Shown: positions 34,436-45,661 of the stretch, piece by piece
Position numbering within the stretch: position 1 is the first letter of the stretch
Layout: each line of letters opens with the position of its first letter
DNA from: Gnetum montanum
Taxonomy: Eukaryota > Streptophyta > Gnetopsida > Gnetales > Gnetaceae
NCBI GenBank assembly: GCA_015680685.1
Contig: MNCI01020473.1
Location: forward strand, 395,556-459,555
DNA: 64,000 nucleotides
Reading direction: 5' to 3'
Notes under the pieces: generated by a model
What the model was told of the DNA's origin: nothing
The model's input: only the letters and a program-made list of their open reading frames with translations
The model's database searches: none
Program-made: the position numbers and the translations under genes

Positions 34436-36045
34436 CAACCAAGATAAATGATCGGGAACTACATTCTTGGTGCCTTTGTGATTGATCATCGTTAAATCAA
34501 ACTCTTGTAGGATTACAAGCCATTGTATAATATGAGGGCTTACCATTGGCTTATTCATGAAGAACTGGATTGCACTATATCTGTGTGTATGAATACTTTG
34601 TATCCTAATACATAGTGTCTAAATTTTTCTAGTGCAAACACTACAACCATTAATTCTTTTTCTATAGTAGTGTAGTTAAGTTGTGCACTAACAATATTTT
34701 TACTTGCACAGTGTATGTAATAAGGATGTTTCTAGTCATCTAACTATGTAAGTATGACTCCTAAGGAATAGTTGGATGTGTCAGTCATGACATGGAATGG
34801 TTTGGACCAATTAGGAGCTTATAGAATGGGTGTTTCTACCAACTTTTGTTTTAGAGTTTGGAAATCTAGTTCGCATTCCCTAGTCCACTCAAAGGGTACG
34901 CCCTTTTTCATTAGCTCTACCAATGGTTTGGAATCTTTGAAAAGTTCTCTATGAATCTCCTATAGTAGCTTGTATGTCCAAGGAATGATAGAATGTCTTT
35001 GACAATTTTTAGTTAATGGGTAATTCCTTGGATGAATTTAATTTTCTCAAGGTCTACCTCTATCCATATATGTGAGATTTTATGTCCAAGTACTATGCCT
35101 TCTTGGATCATCAAATGGCTTTTTTTGCCAATTGAGCCTCAAATTAGTTTCTACATATCTTTTTAGCACTTGCTTTAACCAGTCCAAGGCTTGATCAAAG
35201 TTTGCTTCATAAGTGGAGAAGTCATCCATAAAGACTTCCACACCATTTCCTATCTACTGTTGGAATATGCTTAGAACTAAGTGTTGAAACATTGTAGGGG
35301 CATTGCATAGGCCAAACGACATTTTTTTGTATGCAAACATTCCCCAAGGACTAGTGAATGTAGTTTTGGCTTGTTCTTCTAAGGCTATTTATATTTGGTT
35401 GTATCCTCTATATCCATCCAAAAAAATATAATAGTGATGCCCTACGATTGTATTTAAGACTTGGTTAACAAATGGCAAAAAAAAGTGATTCTTGAATGTT
35501 GCCATGTTTAGTAGCCTAAAATCTATGCACATCCTCCATTTTCCTCATTTTTTATGCGTGATTACTAAGGGGCTAACCCATTTTCTATCAACAATGGGGT
35601 ATATGAACCTAGCCTTTAGAAGCTGTTCGATTTCTTCTTTTACTACTTGCTTGAACTTTGGGTTCAATTACCTCTATGGTTGTTTCTGAGGCTTCACGGA
35701 GGAATCAGTCTAAATCCTATGTTGGCATATCCTAGGATCTATTTTAGTTAATTTCAGATATGACCAAGTGAAGGCTTTTAACCACTTGTTTAGAAGACTT
35801 TCTTTTTGTTGTAGAGCAAGTTTTGCATTGATGATTACCGATTTTCCATTCTTAAGGAACGTGTACTCCATATCGGTGGGTAATGGCTTTAGCTTTAGGG
35901 GCTCCTGTTTAAGTTTCTTAGGAATTTCCAACTTCCCCCAATTGATGTTTTTGAGGTTAGGACTTGGAATTTGGCAATGGACTTGCTCTAATGCATCTAT
36001 GCTATCTTTGTAAGCGCAAATCAAACCCTTAGTTAGTTCCATGCA
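34436..36045 (-). pseudogene. Reverse transcriptase and RNase H of element D
   Basis: The minus-strand frame from 36042 starts with MELTKGLICAYKDSIDALEQ and has the pre-RT block FTWSYLKLTKIDP near 35755. Then come EEIEQLLKARFIYPI, GKWRMCIDFRLLN near 35520, MSFGLCNAPTMFQ, and the catalytic box FMDD at 35221-35232 (reverse complement), so the YxDD aspartates are kept with Phe for Tyr. The RNase H part runs from about 34900 to 34560 (VILT..., EKELMVVVFALEKFRHYVLG). It closes with QWLVILQEFDLTMINHKGTK near 34520-34450 just before the gap. About six nonsense codons are present. Confidence 0.85.
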
Positions 36046-36147
36046 TATAAGTGAGCTACTTTCTTCATTAGCTATTAGCCACTAGGTGTCTTCTTATCAT
36101 GTGGCTGCTGCATATAGGAACCTTTGTATATTGATCACTTGTGCATA

Positions 36148-36663
36148 CTAATTGCATGTAGGCAATGTTAAAATTTGCATAACCCATGATCTCTGCATGC
36201 AATTACACCCTATGTCACTGTATGCGATGCATGGAACTTTTTTCTTCTTAATCTTTCTGAAAGTATTTTTCTTAGATATTTCTAGGGAAAGATCACAGAT
36301 TCCTAGGCATGCATCAATAGTGCTTAGCCATGCCTTTCCCATTATGATTGGGAAGTCCTCCTTACTGTTGTTCACTTGAATTACTAGGAAGTCAGCTGGA
36401 TACAACCATCCACAAACAGTGGTAACAATGTCCTCCACTAATCCCAGGGAACAATGATGAACTGGTTGAACAACTCTAAATGGATGTTACTCTTTTTTAA
36501 TGGAGGTAGGTTCCAGGCTTTGTACATTTCTTGGGATATTAGGTTGACACCGGAACCTAAATCCAAAAGATCTTTGCATGGCTCATTCCCAGCAATTTGT
36601 AGATATATCAAGGGACTCTTAAGATCAGAGAATTTCCTAGGAAGGTGGCCAACTTTGATCTAA
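36148..36663 (-). pseudogene. Aspartic protease of element D
   Basis: On the minus strand, the active-site block reads DLGSGVNLISQEM near 36560-36520, the D-T/S-G-ASVNLM site with Leu in the middle position. It is followed by a frame at 36438-36148 with YPADFLVIQVN and DFPIIMGKAWLSTIDACLGI, the ADF...LGRPFL block of Athila-type proteases. The two parts are separated by a stop near 36440. Plus-strand open stretches at 36152-36379 and 36454-36663 are antisense to this. Confidence 0.78.
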
Positions 36664-36884
36664 TTGGTAATAGCATGTGTTAACATGATTGTATGCATTG
36701 AATGTAGTGTTAGGATCAAAAGGGAGCTTTGAAGCTTTATTTGATACAAAGACAACCAAAGACTCATCTGGTTGTGGTCACAAAGGCTTGGTTGGACTGT
36801 TGGTTCTGAAGAAAGGTCTTTTTTTATATAGTTGTCAGAACCAACAATAGGTTGAGAATTAACAACCCTTGTGGCATTGTGTTG

Positions 36885-38900
36885 CTATGCTAGAGCAGGT
36901 GGTAATGGAGCTATTAGTGAGAGAGATGCGGCTGGATTTGAAGGATGGTACACTTGTGGAATATCGCCCTTAGGAGAGGGAGTCTTATAGTACTCATGGG
37001 CTTGGTAGTGATGTTGAGGAGTAACATGACCAATAGTCGTGTGGAGAGATTGGATGTTGCACATAATATCCATATGGATCAAGTTGCTGGTAAGGATATT
37101 GTTGCCTTGGTGGTGGCATTCCCCATGATTGTGGGTGCTGCCACTATTGATGTTGCTCAATTGATTATGGTGAAGTTCCACTTGAATAATACATTAAAGG
37201 TTGGTGGAACTGCCTTGGGTTACCTTGGGGATAAGGTAACCTTCAGGATGTTTGCTGTTTGTTTAATTGTGGATTAAGTGCATACACCCCAGACTCCTGC
37301 AGATGTGAGATCACAGGCCAACATCCCTTAGGATGGTCGTATTGACATATCTTGCATCCACTATCATCATTTTTATCTGAGTCCACAACCTCTTCAATAA
37401 TAGCAACTTTTCCCTTACCCTTGTTATGTACATTTTTTGCTTCTCTTTTTTTTCTTTTGTCATGATCACTACCTCGCTTTCTAGACTCATCTACTATTTT
37501 GAGAACAGTTTGAAACCTACTATTTAGGGAGTCTCACATTTGGTCTATCTTTTTCAATACTTCTAATGTTAACTTTTAGATAGGTAAGGTTTTCCTATTC
37601 ACCATCTCTTTGAGTCGTGACTCTTTCTCATCCTTACAAAATCTTACTCCCTTCTTCCAGAGGGAAGGATCTTGGTTATATTCTTCCACACACTCTCTCT
37701 TTCGTAGCTCACCTTCTTCCTTAGCAACTTGATCTATTAGTTTGTAAATTTGATGGGACCTAAGCGTGGATAACCTTTCTTGGGAATAAGTACCAAGGGT
37801 TCTTCTTGTTTCATGCCGAAGCCCATCTATAAGATGGTGTAGTTGATCCTACTACGAATAACCATGGCCAGGACAACGATGTAATAGTGCATAATAGTGA
37901 CCCATGGTAGCATCCAAGGATTCATGACTTCCTTGTTTCCATCCTTGGATTTCTTTTCATAGGTTAGACACCTAGGAGTATATTTGTCACTTATCATTGA
38001 ATAATTCTAACATAGTACTCCACCTACAAATGGATTTTGGTTCTAAGGACTGGTACCAGCTTTCAGCTTCTTTTACTAGTGTCTGTAGGAATAACTTAAG
38101 TTTTTGCGACTCATTCTCTATGTTTTGCAAGGCACACACATCATGAAATGCTTGTAAGTGATTTTGAGGATCAGTGTTATATCCCCTTTCAAATCATGGG
38201 ATGTTATTCATATCTAACCTCTTGATCCTACTATCTCTTTGGTGCATTGTTGGAACTCTCATAGCCTCAGTTATGTTTAGCATGCTTCGAGTAGTGAGTA
38301 GGGGTTCATCATGATCGTCTCGTTCTTGGCATCTATGATGCCTATGTTGTTCCCTACTCACCCTTCTTCTATGTCATGGTTTCCTACAATGCCCTTGTCC
38401 TCTATCTTGGTTGTTTCATCTGTGACTTCCACTTTGCTTTCCCTTATTCTCACAATCTTTTTCTCTATCGCTATGTATAGACACTAAAGGAGAGGATGAA
38501 GGAGATGATGAAGGTGAAGAAGAAGGAGAACCACCACCATGACAATGTATACTGCCTTCTCTTCGGTGGTCTCTACCTCGATTGCAATTGCAATCAGAAT
38601 GCCCACCTTTGTCATGTGTCCTTGCTCCTTTTACAGATACTTTGTGTCCATTGGTATTAGCACCCAGGTTATGAATAGTAGAATGAATGTTTTGATACAC
38701 AAATCCTTGGCCAAAGTCAAGGGGAGGAACATTGTTATGTGGGTGACTACTTGAGGTAGGTTCATCACCCTCAATTTCACTTAAAACATGGGGGGCATCC
38801 TTGGACCATTTTCCCTTCAAAGGCTTATGGTGTCTCTCCTGTTGCAAATCCCTTTGACATTGTGCCTTTATGGGATGATAGTTTCTCCAATCATAGTCCT
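36885..38900 (-). pseudogene. gag of element D
   Basis: The N-terminal frame at 38847-38416 has KGKWSKDAPHVLSEIEGDEP and a Ser/Pro repeat (SPSSSPSSSPSSSP). The core at about 38250-37500 contains LQAFHDVCALQNIENESQKL, KLFLQTLVKEAESWYQSL (the retrotransposon gag fold), GHGYS*DQLHHLIDGLRHET and IDQVAKEEGEL. A variant zinc knuckle CKICQYDHPKGC lies near 37350-37315. The C-terminal part (37290-36885) is Pro/Gln/His-rich. Stops are few, so this gag is less decayed than A or B. Parallel blocks occur in E. Confidence 0.82.
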
Positions 38901-39308
38901 ACGCAACATATTCTGCATGTAAGTGTTGCATGCCTATTTATGTGAGAGCATGAAGAAGCATGCTTGGGACTAAACGGTCGAGAGGTAACACTATGTTACC
39001 TGCCAAGTCATGCTAATGCAATTGTTCATCTTGATGGAGAATAAAGGTGAAGTCGGGTACATATTCATTGGGATGAATATATGCCACATGAAACTATTAA
39101 GGGATTGGCAGATCAACATCATGTGTATTATGTCATCGATTGCTTCCTGTGTTAGTCCTAGGAGGTGAAGTGATTTTGTGCAAAGAAGAAGATATTTTGT
39201 CTTGTTTAGTGTACAATGTACTATTATATTTTCCTTAACCAACCCTAAGGGTTCATTCCAATGATGTGAATGATTTCCTAACTTCTACTTAGCGCACAAA
39301 CAACTAAG

Positions 39309-39326
39309 TCCCCAACAACAGCACCA
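39309..39326 (-). promoter_or_regulatory. Primer-binding site of element D (tRNA-Asp type)
   Basis: Reading the minus strand, one base after the 5' LTR comes TGGTGCTGTTGTTGGGGA. It differs from the tRNA-Asp-type primer site TGGCGCCGTTGCCGGGGA only by C-to-T changes. This fixes the element's polarity. Confidence 0.8.
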
Positions 39327-39327
39327 A

Positions 39328-40148
39328 TGATGAGTAACGAGGTACCCCTACGCTCAACCATACAAATACGAGTGTTTCATGCACGATTCGGTCAAATTCC
39401 AAGGACTAAGTGCCTATGCGCCTTTGTGGAAAAATAACAAGTTGGTTAATCGCTATCTTCCCAAACTTACTTGTATGTCATGGTTGTATGGTTAAGTAAG
39501 CTTGAGGCATATGATTTTTATAGCTTTTATGTGTTTTATAGCCTGCACTAGTAAGGAGGGGGAGAGAGATAACTAAATAACTAATCTAAATTAACTACTC
39601 ATTAACTAAGTTCTAATTACTCCTAACACTGGTATTCATTCCCACTTGCCATACATATCCTGAACCAGTGCAACACTGCTGGGATTACCAGACACTAGTA
39701 TTCTTTACACGCATGCTCGAAGCAGTTGTACTGAGTGTATTTAACTAAGAGAGTTGTAGGGTGAGAGAAATCATTAATCAACTATGAAATAATTAAATAA
39801 TAATTAATGCTAATTAATCTATTTTTAATGCTACAAGGTTTATCATAAAGTTTGTCTTTCTCGCCATACACAAAGTGTGCTCAGGTACACAATGCTTGAA
39901 TAAAGATCCGTTCACTCTATGACTCCTACTACGGGCACGCAGAAAGAAATCTAACTCTAGAGGGAAAAAATGGCAAGATTTCAGCTAAGGGAATAACTAT
40001 CTAATCTAAAAACCAAGGGCATCGCCTCTTATTTATAGGCGAGGAGATAGGCCCTGGTATCAGGTATTCAACATCGCATGGTTGGATATGATATCGCGGA
40101 TGTGATATTGCAGATGCAATATCGCAGTCTTGATATCATGGTTCATCA
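39328..40148 (-). repeat. 5' LTR of element D
   Basis: 821 bp, the same length as its partner at 30506-31326. It starts TGATGAGTAACGAGG on the plus strand and ends GGTTCATCA, then the target duplication CCATG. The U3 part (about 40060-40139) carries GATATC/GATATT words at intervals of roughly 16-18 bases. Confidence 0.92.
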
Positions 40149-40153
40149 CCATG

Positions 40154-40985
40154 GGAATGAAATTAACCATGAAATTAATTTCATACACTACCTTTTGGTA
40201 TGGAATTCACTTCCATAACCTAAAACATTGTCAAACTAGTCAAATAAGCAATTAAGTGTTAAAAATGTTGGGTCAATGAAATTTAAAATTAAATAGGTTA
40301 AATTCACTATGGGCATAAAATAAAAAATAAAATTAACTCTATAAATTGCATGTTGATGTGAAATTTACATCCAATAGCCTTAAACACTACCCACCTTGCT
40401 CTAGTACTTTGACAAGTAAACCAAATCCTAGGAAAAAGCACCAAGAGTCAAAAATAGTATGTTGATGAAATTAAGAACTAAATTAACTCAAACATGCTAG
40501 AAAGCTCAAGTTCATGGTCCATACATTGATAGGTAGGTCTCAAAAACTCCAAATCCAAGATAACCATACTGTGAAACCAAGAGATAGGGTCTATATGCTA
40601 CTCATACTATGTTAAATACATTAGTATTATCACATAAGCTACACACACTACCCACTGGCTCAAACATGATAACATGTGGGTCTCATAGGTCCAAGACTAA
40701 GATACAAAGGTCTAAAAACCAATATACTAGTGAATTTTGATAGCTTATTTACCACAAATACATTGTCAATTAAATCTATACTTACGACATGATATCCACT
40801 AGCTCAAACACACTTAAATGTGGATCCCACAGCTCCAAGACTAAGATACAAAGGTTCAAAACTATTGTACTGGTGAAATTGGTAGCTTATTTACCATAAA
40901 TACATTGTTATTCAAATCTATACTAACCACACACCACCCAAGAGTGCCAAACCTGCTACCAACCCAACCCATGATGTCCACATGC
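40154..40985. repeat. Tandemly repeated flank of element C
   Basis: Right-hand continuation of the block cut by D. At least two units of about 150 bases (roughly 40680-40785 and 40790-40920) share CCAAGACTAAGATACAAAGG, TAGCTTATTTACCA.AAATAC and TCAAATCTATACT, and weaker versions precede them (40500-40680). These may be subterminal repeats of C. The 61-codon frame at 40905-41090 has no support as a gene. Confidence 0.6.
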
Positions 40986-41139
40986 TGCTACACTAGCACA
41001 AACTCACTAGAAATAGGCAATATTCGGTTATTTATAGCCTATTCGACCTTAAAACACATCATTTTATTCATGTTTAGCATTTTTCATTGAAATATGACCT
41101 ATTTTAACCACAAAATATCCTAAATAACATATTACTATT

Positions 41140-41330
41140 TATTATTACATTATTTTATCTTGTATTACATTATTTCTACCTTGTTTGACATTATCTTACC
41201 TTATTTTGACATTATTTAGGATCTTATTCTATGCTATTCTACCTTAATTTACCTTGTTGTGAACTTATTTTACTTTTTTTTGACCTTATATTCCTTTATT
41301 GTGCTTCATTATTACATTATTCTACATTAT
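41140..41330 (+). repeat. Degenerate ACCTTATTTT array in A
   Basis: Words such as ACCTTGTTTGAC, ACCTTATTTTGAC and ACCTTGTTGTGA are repeated through the segment, matching the array in B (20690-20935). It marks the point where A is certainly resumed after C. Confidence 0.72.
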
Positions 41331-41699
41331 TTTAACTTTGACAAAAATATCATGTAAATGCCACTTAATGTGTTATTGTTCATATGTAGGATTAAACTAT
41401 GGATATGTGGGAATAGTTTAAATTTCCTTTAAGACTAAATGAACCACATGGTTATGTCAAAAAATTAATTGACCTTAATTATCTAGATCTTGAGCCTGGA
41501 AGCCTCTTTGACCACATACCCTCAATAGTAAAAATCTTATAATGGCTTGATTATAGAGGATTCTCTAATATAAGTCCCCATTACTACATGCAATGGTAAG
41601 GAGACAAAACTAAAACTAAGTTCCTTACAAAAACCTCAAATTGTCTAATACATCATCAAGGTTCTTCAAGCTAACATTAAAACCTTTGCATGGTCTAAT

Positions 41700-42620
41700 G
41701 AAAACATGCCTGGACTTGACCCACACCTAGTTCAACATCATATCATCAAGCCTATCAAATAGAAGGTGTGCAAGATTATATCATATTTACCCCTGGTAGT
41801 TCGTGATGAGATTAAGAACCTCTACCAAGTAGGTTTCATTGAAGATATGAACTATGTTGATTGGATATCCAACATAGTGTTAGTTCCTATGAAAAATGGA
41901 AGCATTCACATATGTATCGGTTTCCATGACCTCAACAAGGCTATTATTAAGGATGACTTCCCTTTACCTAGTATCAATCAACTTATCAATACTATGGTTG
42001 ACCATGCCTTATTATCCTTCATGGATAAGTTTTCAGGATACAACTAAATTAGGATCAATCTAGAGCATCAGTTGTCTATAACCTTTATGATTTCTTGGGG
42101 GACCTTTTATTACACAATGATGCCTTTTGGTCTAAAAAACTATAGGGGTGACATATCAACAAGCCATACATCTTTAGTGATTACATGCTAGATTTACTTA
42201 ATGACCATGTTCACGATATCATGATAAAGTCTAAGATGGCCAATGATCATGCACATGACCTCAACTTAGTCCTTCAATATTGTCTCAAATATGAACTTCA
42301 ACTCAACCCTAACAAGTATGTCTTTAGCATCAAAACTAAAAAGATGCTTAATTTCATAGTCTTTGAGGTAGGAATACATTTCAATCCTAATAAGGCTAAG
42401 GCCATAACCAATTTTTATGCATCTAGAAATCTTAAGAAATTACAGTGTTTACAAGGTAGATTATAGTTTATTCGTAGGTTTATCTCGAGGCTCCAACACA
42501 AGCTATGATCCATGCATCACTTGCTTAAAAAGGGAATTTACTATGAGTGGAGAAATAAGTGCCAAGATACCTTTGATAGTATTAAGCAAGAGTAGCCTAG
42601 TTGCAAACTATCTATACCCC
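41700..42620 (+). pseudogene. Reverse transcriptase of element A
   Basis: The open stretch from 41766 gives MCKIISYLPLVVRDEIKNLY, EDMNYVDWISNIVLVPMKNG and HICIGFHDLNKAIIKDDFPL, then HALLSFMDKFSGYN near 42005-42046: palm entry with D.PLP and MD.FSGYNQ motifs. GTFYYTMMPFGLKN follows near 42100-42140. The YVDD box appears degraded (HVHDIMIKSK near 42208-42237). The thumb is clear at 42250-42480 (YELQLNPNKYVFSI, FNPNKAKAI, LKKLQCLQGRL, FIRRFIS). Stops occur at 42046, 42467 and later. Confidence 0.85.
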
Positions 42621-43069
42621 TCACAAAGATAAATCATTCTATGTCTATGTTGCAACCTATGATACATCCATAGCCTACTTTATCAAAAGTAAGATGATGA
42701 AGTATAGTTACTTATTTACTACTTGAGAAATGCCTTAATATTCTATGAGACTTGATACACTAAAGTCAAAAAGCATTGCCTAAACTTAGTATTCTCCTTG
42801 AAGAAATGGAGATGCTACCTCTTTAGTAGTCAAGTCAATGTCATATGTAAAGATAACATATTAAGAGCCATTACAACCAATATCCATGAAAGTAGTCAAA
42901 TAGCCTGATGAAAATCCATAATAGTCAAATTCAACCTACACTATATTTCTCAAGCTTCAATGAATATTCAAGCCATAACTACATAGTTAACCACTTCTCC
43001 AATTGAAGATAGCATAGCCATAGATCCAAAAATTCCTAATTAACATGAAAACATTATTAACAATGTACC

Positions 43070-43340
43070 TAAAGGTTATGAGGTCATTATGCACTTTAAT
43101 AGAGCTTCAACTACACATAGAGCGAGTGTTGTTGTCATTGTTACACTTCCTTTTGGTGAAATCTAACCTTTTACCTATCATTTCAAGTTTTCATGGACTA
43201 ATAACATGGTGAAGCATGATGGATTGATCATAGGATTGATGATAGCTCATGGCCATGAATTTACATGCTTAATTATAAATGACAATTTTCAATTAGTGGT
43301 TAAGCAAGTAACTAAAGTATATGCTTGGTATGTTTAGTTA
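43070..43340 (+). pseudogene. Archaeal-type RNase H (aRNH) of element A
   Basis: In one frame: MHFNRASTTHRASVVVIV (FDGA-type start, Asp to Asn), FTYHFKFSWTNNMVKHDGLI (TNN.AEYEAL region, Glu lost) and IINDNFQLVVKQV (the GDS.LV.KQV end, as NDN). Its place, between the degenerate RNase H (about 42500-43000) and the integrase, is the arrangement known for Tat-group elements. It contrasts with element F. Confidence 0.72.
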
Positions 43341-43499
43341 ATTACCTTTTATAATAGAAAACTATGCTCATCCTATCATGTAGAACACTGAAAGAAATTT
43401 CATAATAATCATAGATACCATTCCTCAACATGAATGGTATGATGACATTAAGTTTTATCTCATGCATGGTGAACCTCCACAAAACTTAACTACTTCTTA

Positions 43500-44575
43500 A
43501 AAGGATGTTGTATGCTAATGATCAAGGTAATATGTCATTGTGACTAATAACATATTGTCTCAAAGGTTCTATGATGGTGTATTATTAATATGCTTAAATA
43601 AAGTAAAAGCTCATATAGTCCTAGAATAGGCACACAATGGCATATGTGGAGGACATATAAGACCTAGAGTCATGGCCATCAAGATTAGATGCCTAGAATA
43701 CTATTGGCCTTATATGAAAAGTGATTGCATGTAGAAGGTAAAAATGTGTGAGACTTTTCAATGGCACAACAACTTGATACATGTGCCACTAATAGAGTTA
43801 CACACCACACAAATTACATGGTCATTTTAATGATGAGAAATTGACATAATTGAATCACTAACTCCTAAATCCTCTACAAAACATAGCTTTATCATCACTA
43901 CAATAAAGTATTTTCATAGATAACATAATGTCTCTTTTGGCCTACCTTTAATCATTTTCATAGATAATGGACCATAATTTAGTAGCCAAGAAACATACAC
44001 ATTTTCTCAACAGTTACACGTTAAGCACTTTTTATCATTGACTTACTACCCATAAGTTAATGACCAAGCTGAAGCTAGTAACAACATTATCATCAATCTC
44101 CAAAACAAAATGTTAAAAAAAAAACATAGATTGTGCAAACAACTCTTGTATGTACTATGGACCTATATAGCCTTATTTATGAATTTGAAGCTATTTTGCC
44201 TCTTGAATTACAAGTTCCATCTCTAAGGATAGCTCTATCTAACTACATCAATGATGAGCAGAATGATGAGTTGCCTAGACCTTTTCTAGATTCAATGGAA
44301 GAGAAAAAAATGCAAACACTTTCTCACATCAAACAATATCAAGAAAAGAAAAACTAGCATTACTGTCATTATTCATATCAACAAAAAGTTAAGAAATAAG
44401 GCCTTGTTCTCAAGGCTATGCATGAACATGCAAATAAATTTTCAGCTAATTGGGAAGGATCTTTCTTGGTTATCAAAGCCTATGGAAATGGAGCTTTCAG
44501 ATTGGTAGATATGGATGGGAATAAATTGGCTAATTTGATCAACCATTGCTATCTTAAACCCTATTATATTTAACA
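43500..44575 (+). pseudogene. Integrase of element A
   Basis: The zinc-binding head reads AHNGICGGHIRPRVMAIKIR and YYWPYMKSDCM near 43630-43730, with a C...F tail. The core has FIDNGP near 43960-43980 (second Asp retained), and the Pro-Gln-.-Asn-.-Ala-Glu-Ala segment survives as VNDQAEASNN near 44055-44085. The C-terminal part is the open stretch 44133-44357 with EAILPLELQVPSLRIALSNY, followed by WLSKPMEMELSDW-type residues and NHCYLKPYY at 44543-44569, the usual pol end of Tat-like elements. Several stops. Confidence 0.82.
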
Positions 44576-45661
44576 TTGACTAGTTTTTTCTTACTCTTTT
44601 TTTTTTGCCTTTGTTTATAGATCTAAGTAGATGCATGGTGTTGACAAACCTTGTAGCCTTTTACAAGTGAGATTACATAGCATCTTTTTGGTTAAAATAC
44701 TTGTAATTTTTATCTAAAACTATAAAATAACATACATTATTCTCAAAATTTGTCAGTTATCTCTCATGGTAGTCTATATTTGCTTGTTGTATTATGTAAC
44801 CTCTTGTAATCTCTAGTTTCTTTGACTTGTTTTCTTATCCTCTATGAGTTGTGTTTATAGGATGAGCCTAAAGTCAGCATAGAGCTATGACTCAGTATAG
44901 TAGTGAGTTACCATGTGATATCAACACATGAGATTTGATTAGTTTATTTAATCATATCAACAAAGCTTACCTCATATCATTTTTGTTACCCTTTCATAGC
45001 CATAGCCACATACGAGTTTCAGCCTTACCTTACTAATGATGAAAACCTATGTTTGACATTCATGTATCATGGCCTTGTAACATCTCCTATAGCATGCTTC
45101 ATTAATCAAATTCACTAAAATCTTCAAAATTTTCATTCAGTGAGAGAACAAAAATTTGGCCTTGGCATTAAAACCCAAAGAAGATTTCACTTACATAAGA
45201 AAAAAGGGAGAAATGATAGGAAATCCAAAAGGCCAAAGTAACTTAAAGAAAAGTTTAAAAACTAAGAAAATAAATGAGCCAAGTGATCAACATAGGCAAT
45301 AACAACGTGCTAGTTTCTCCAAGTCTAAGCATATGTAACTAGTACAATAACCATAAACCATGAAGACCTCATTAGTAAACAAGTACATCACTATACCATG
45401 ATCATGATGTTAATACATTTGGAATTATTCATGAACCTATTTGACCATTTCCAAATAATCCATATAGTCAATCTCTTACTCCAGATTCTCATCATCTCAT
45501 GTTCACCTTACTTCACCATCATGAGTATTTCTCTACATGATTCAGTAGCTACTAAATCAATTGTGGGAGGCTAGTGTTGATGATGAATTTGTTGTGGTGT
45601 TTCACATTCTTTGTTGATGTCTTTCAAGTCAATCCTCAAAAAATCAACAAAGAGGAACTAA
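44576..45661 (+). other. 3' untranslated part of element A
   Basis: AT-rich, no gene. It matches the tail of B (21540-22439) and ends in ATCAACAAAGAGGAACTAA just before the LTR, the likely polypurine region. Confidence 0.65.

Larger units (their letters stand above)
30506..40148 (-). mobile_element. Element D: Athila-like Ty3/gypsy retrotransposon inserted in C
   Basis: It is bounded by 821-bp LTRs at 30506-31326 and 39328-40148, each opening TGATGA and closing TCATCA, and by an exact target duplication CCATG (30501-30505, 40149-40153). On the minus strand, in order: 5' LTR, tRNA-Asp-type primer site (39309-39326), gag, protease, RT/RNase H, integrase (mostly inside an N gap), a 1.9 kb 3' untranslated part, a purine-rich tract (ATGGGGGTA) and the 3' LTR. 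The primer site and general build point to the Athila/Tat side of gypsy. Coding parts carry several stops. Confidence 0.9.
24600..41000 (-). mobile_element. Element C: unclassified element with intron-bearing gene, inserted in A
   Basis: A's sequence fades after about 24,590 and resumes before about 41,050 (TTATTTATAGCCTATTCGAC, comparable to B near 20,590). The material between, minus nested D, is foreign to A. It contains a minus-strand multi-exon coding region (24840-28400), a 1.9 kb block present a second time at 62173-64000, and tandem repeats at 40154-40980. I could not find clean terminal repeats or a target duplication, so class (DNA transposon or intron-bearing retroelement) and borders are open. 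Confidence 0.5.

Noticed and set aside
33614-34558. Long open frames of 247-314 codons on both strands.
   Set aside because: They run through the N gap and consist mostly of undetermined residues. Only the ends (RNase H and integrase parts of D, minus strand) are real sequence.
36152-38754. Plus-strand open frames at 36152-36379, 36454-36663, 36945-37277 and 38539-38754.
   Set aside because: They are antisense to the protease and gag of element D, which have recognisable motifs and a fixed polarity from the primer-binding site.
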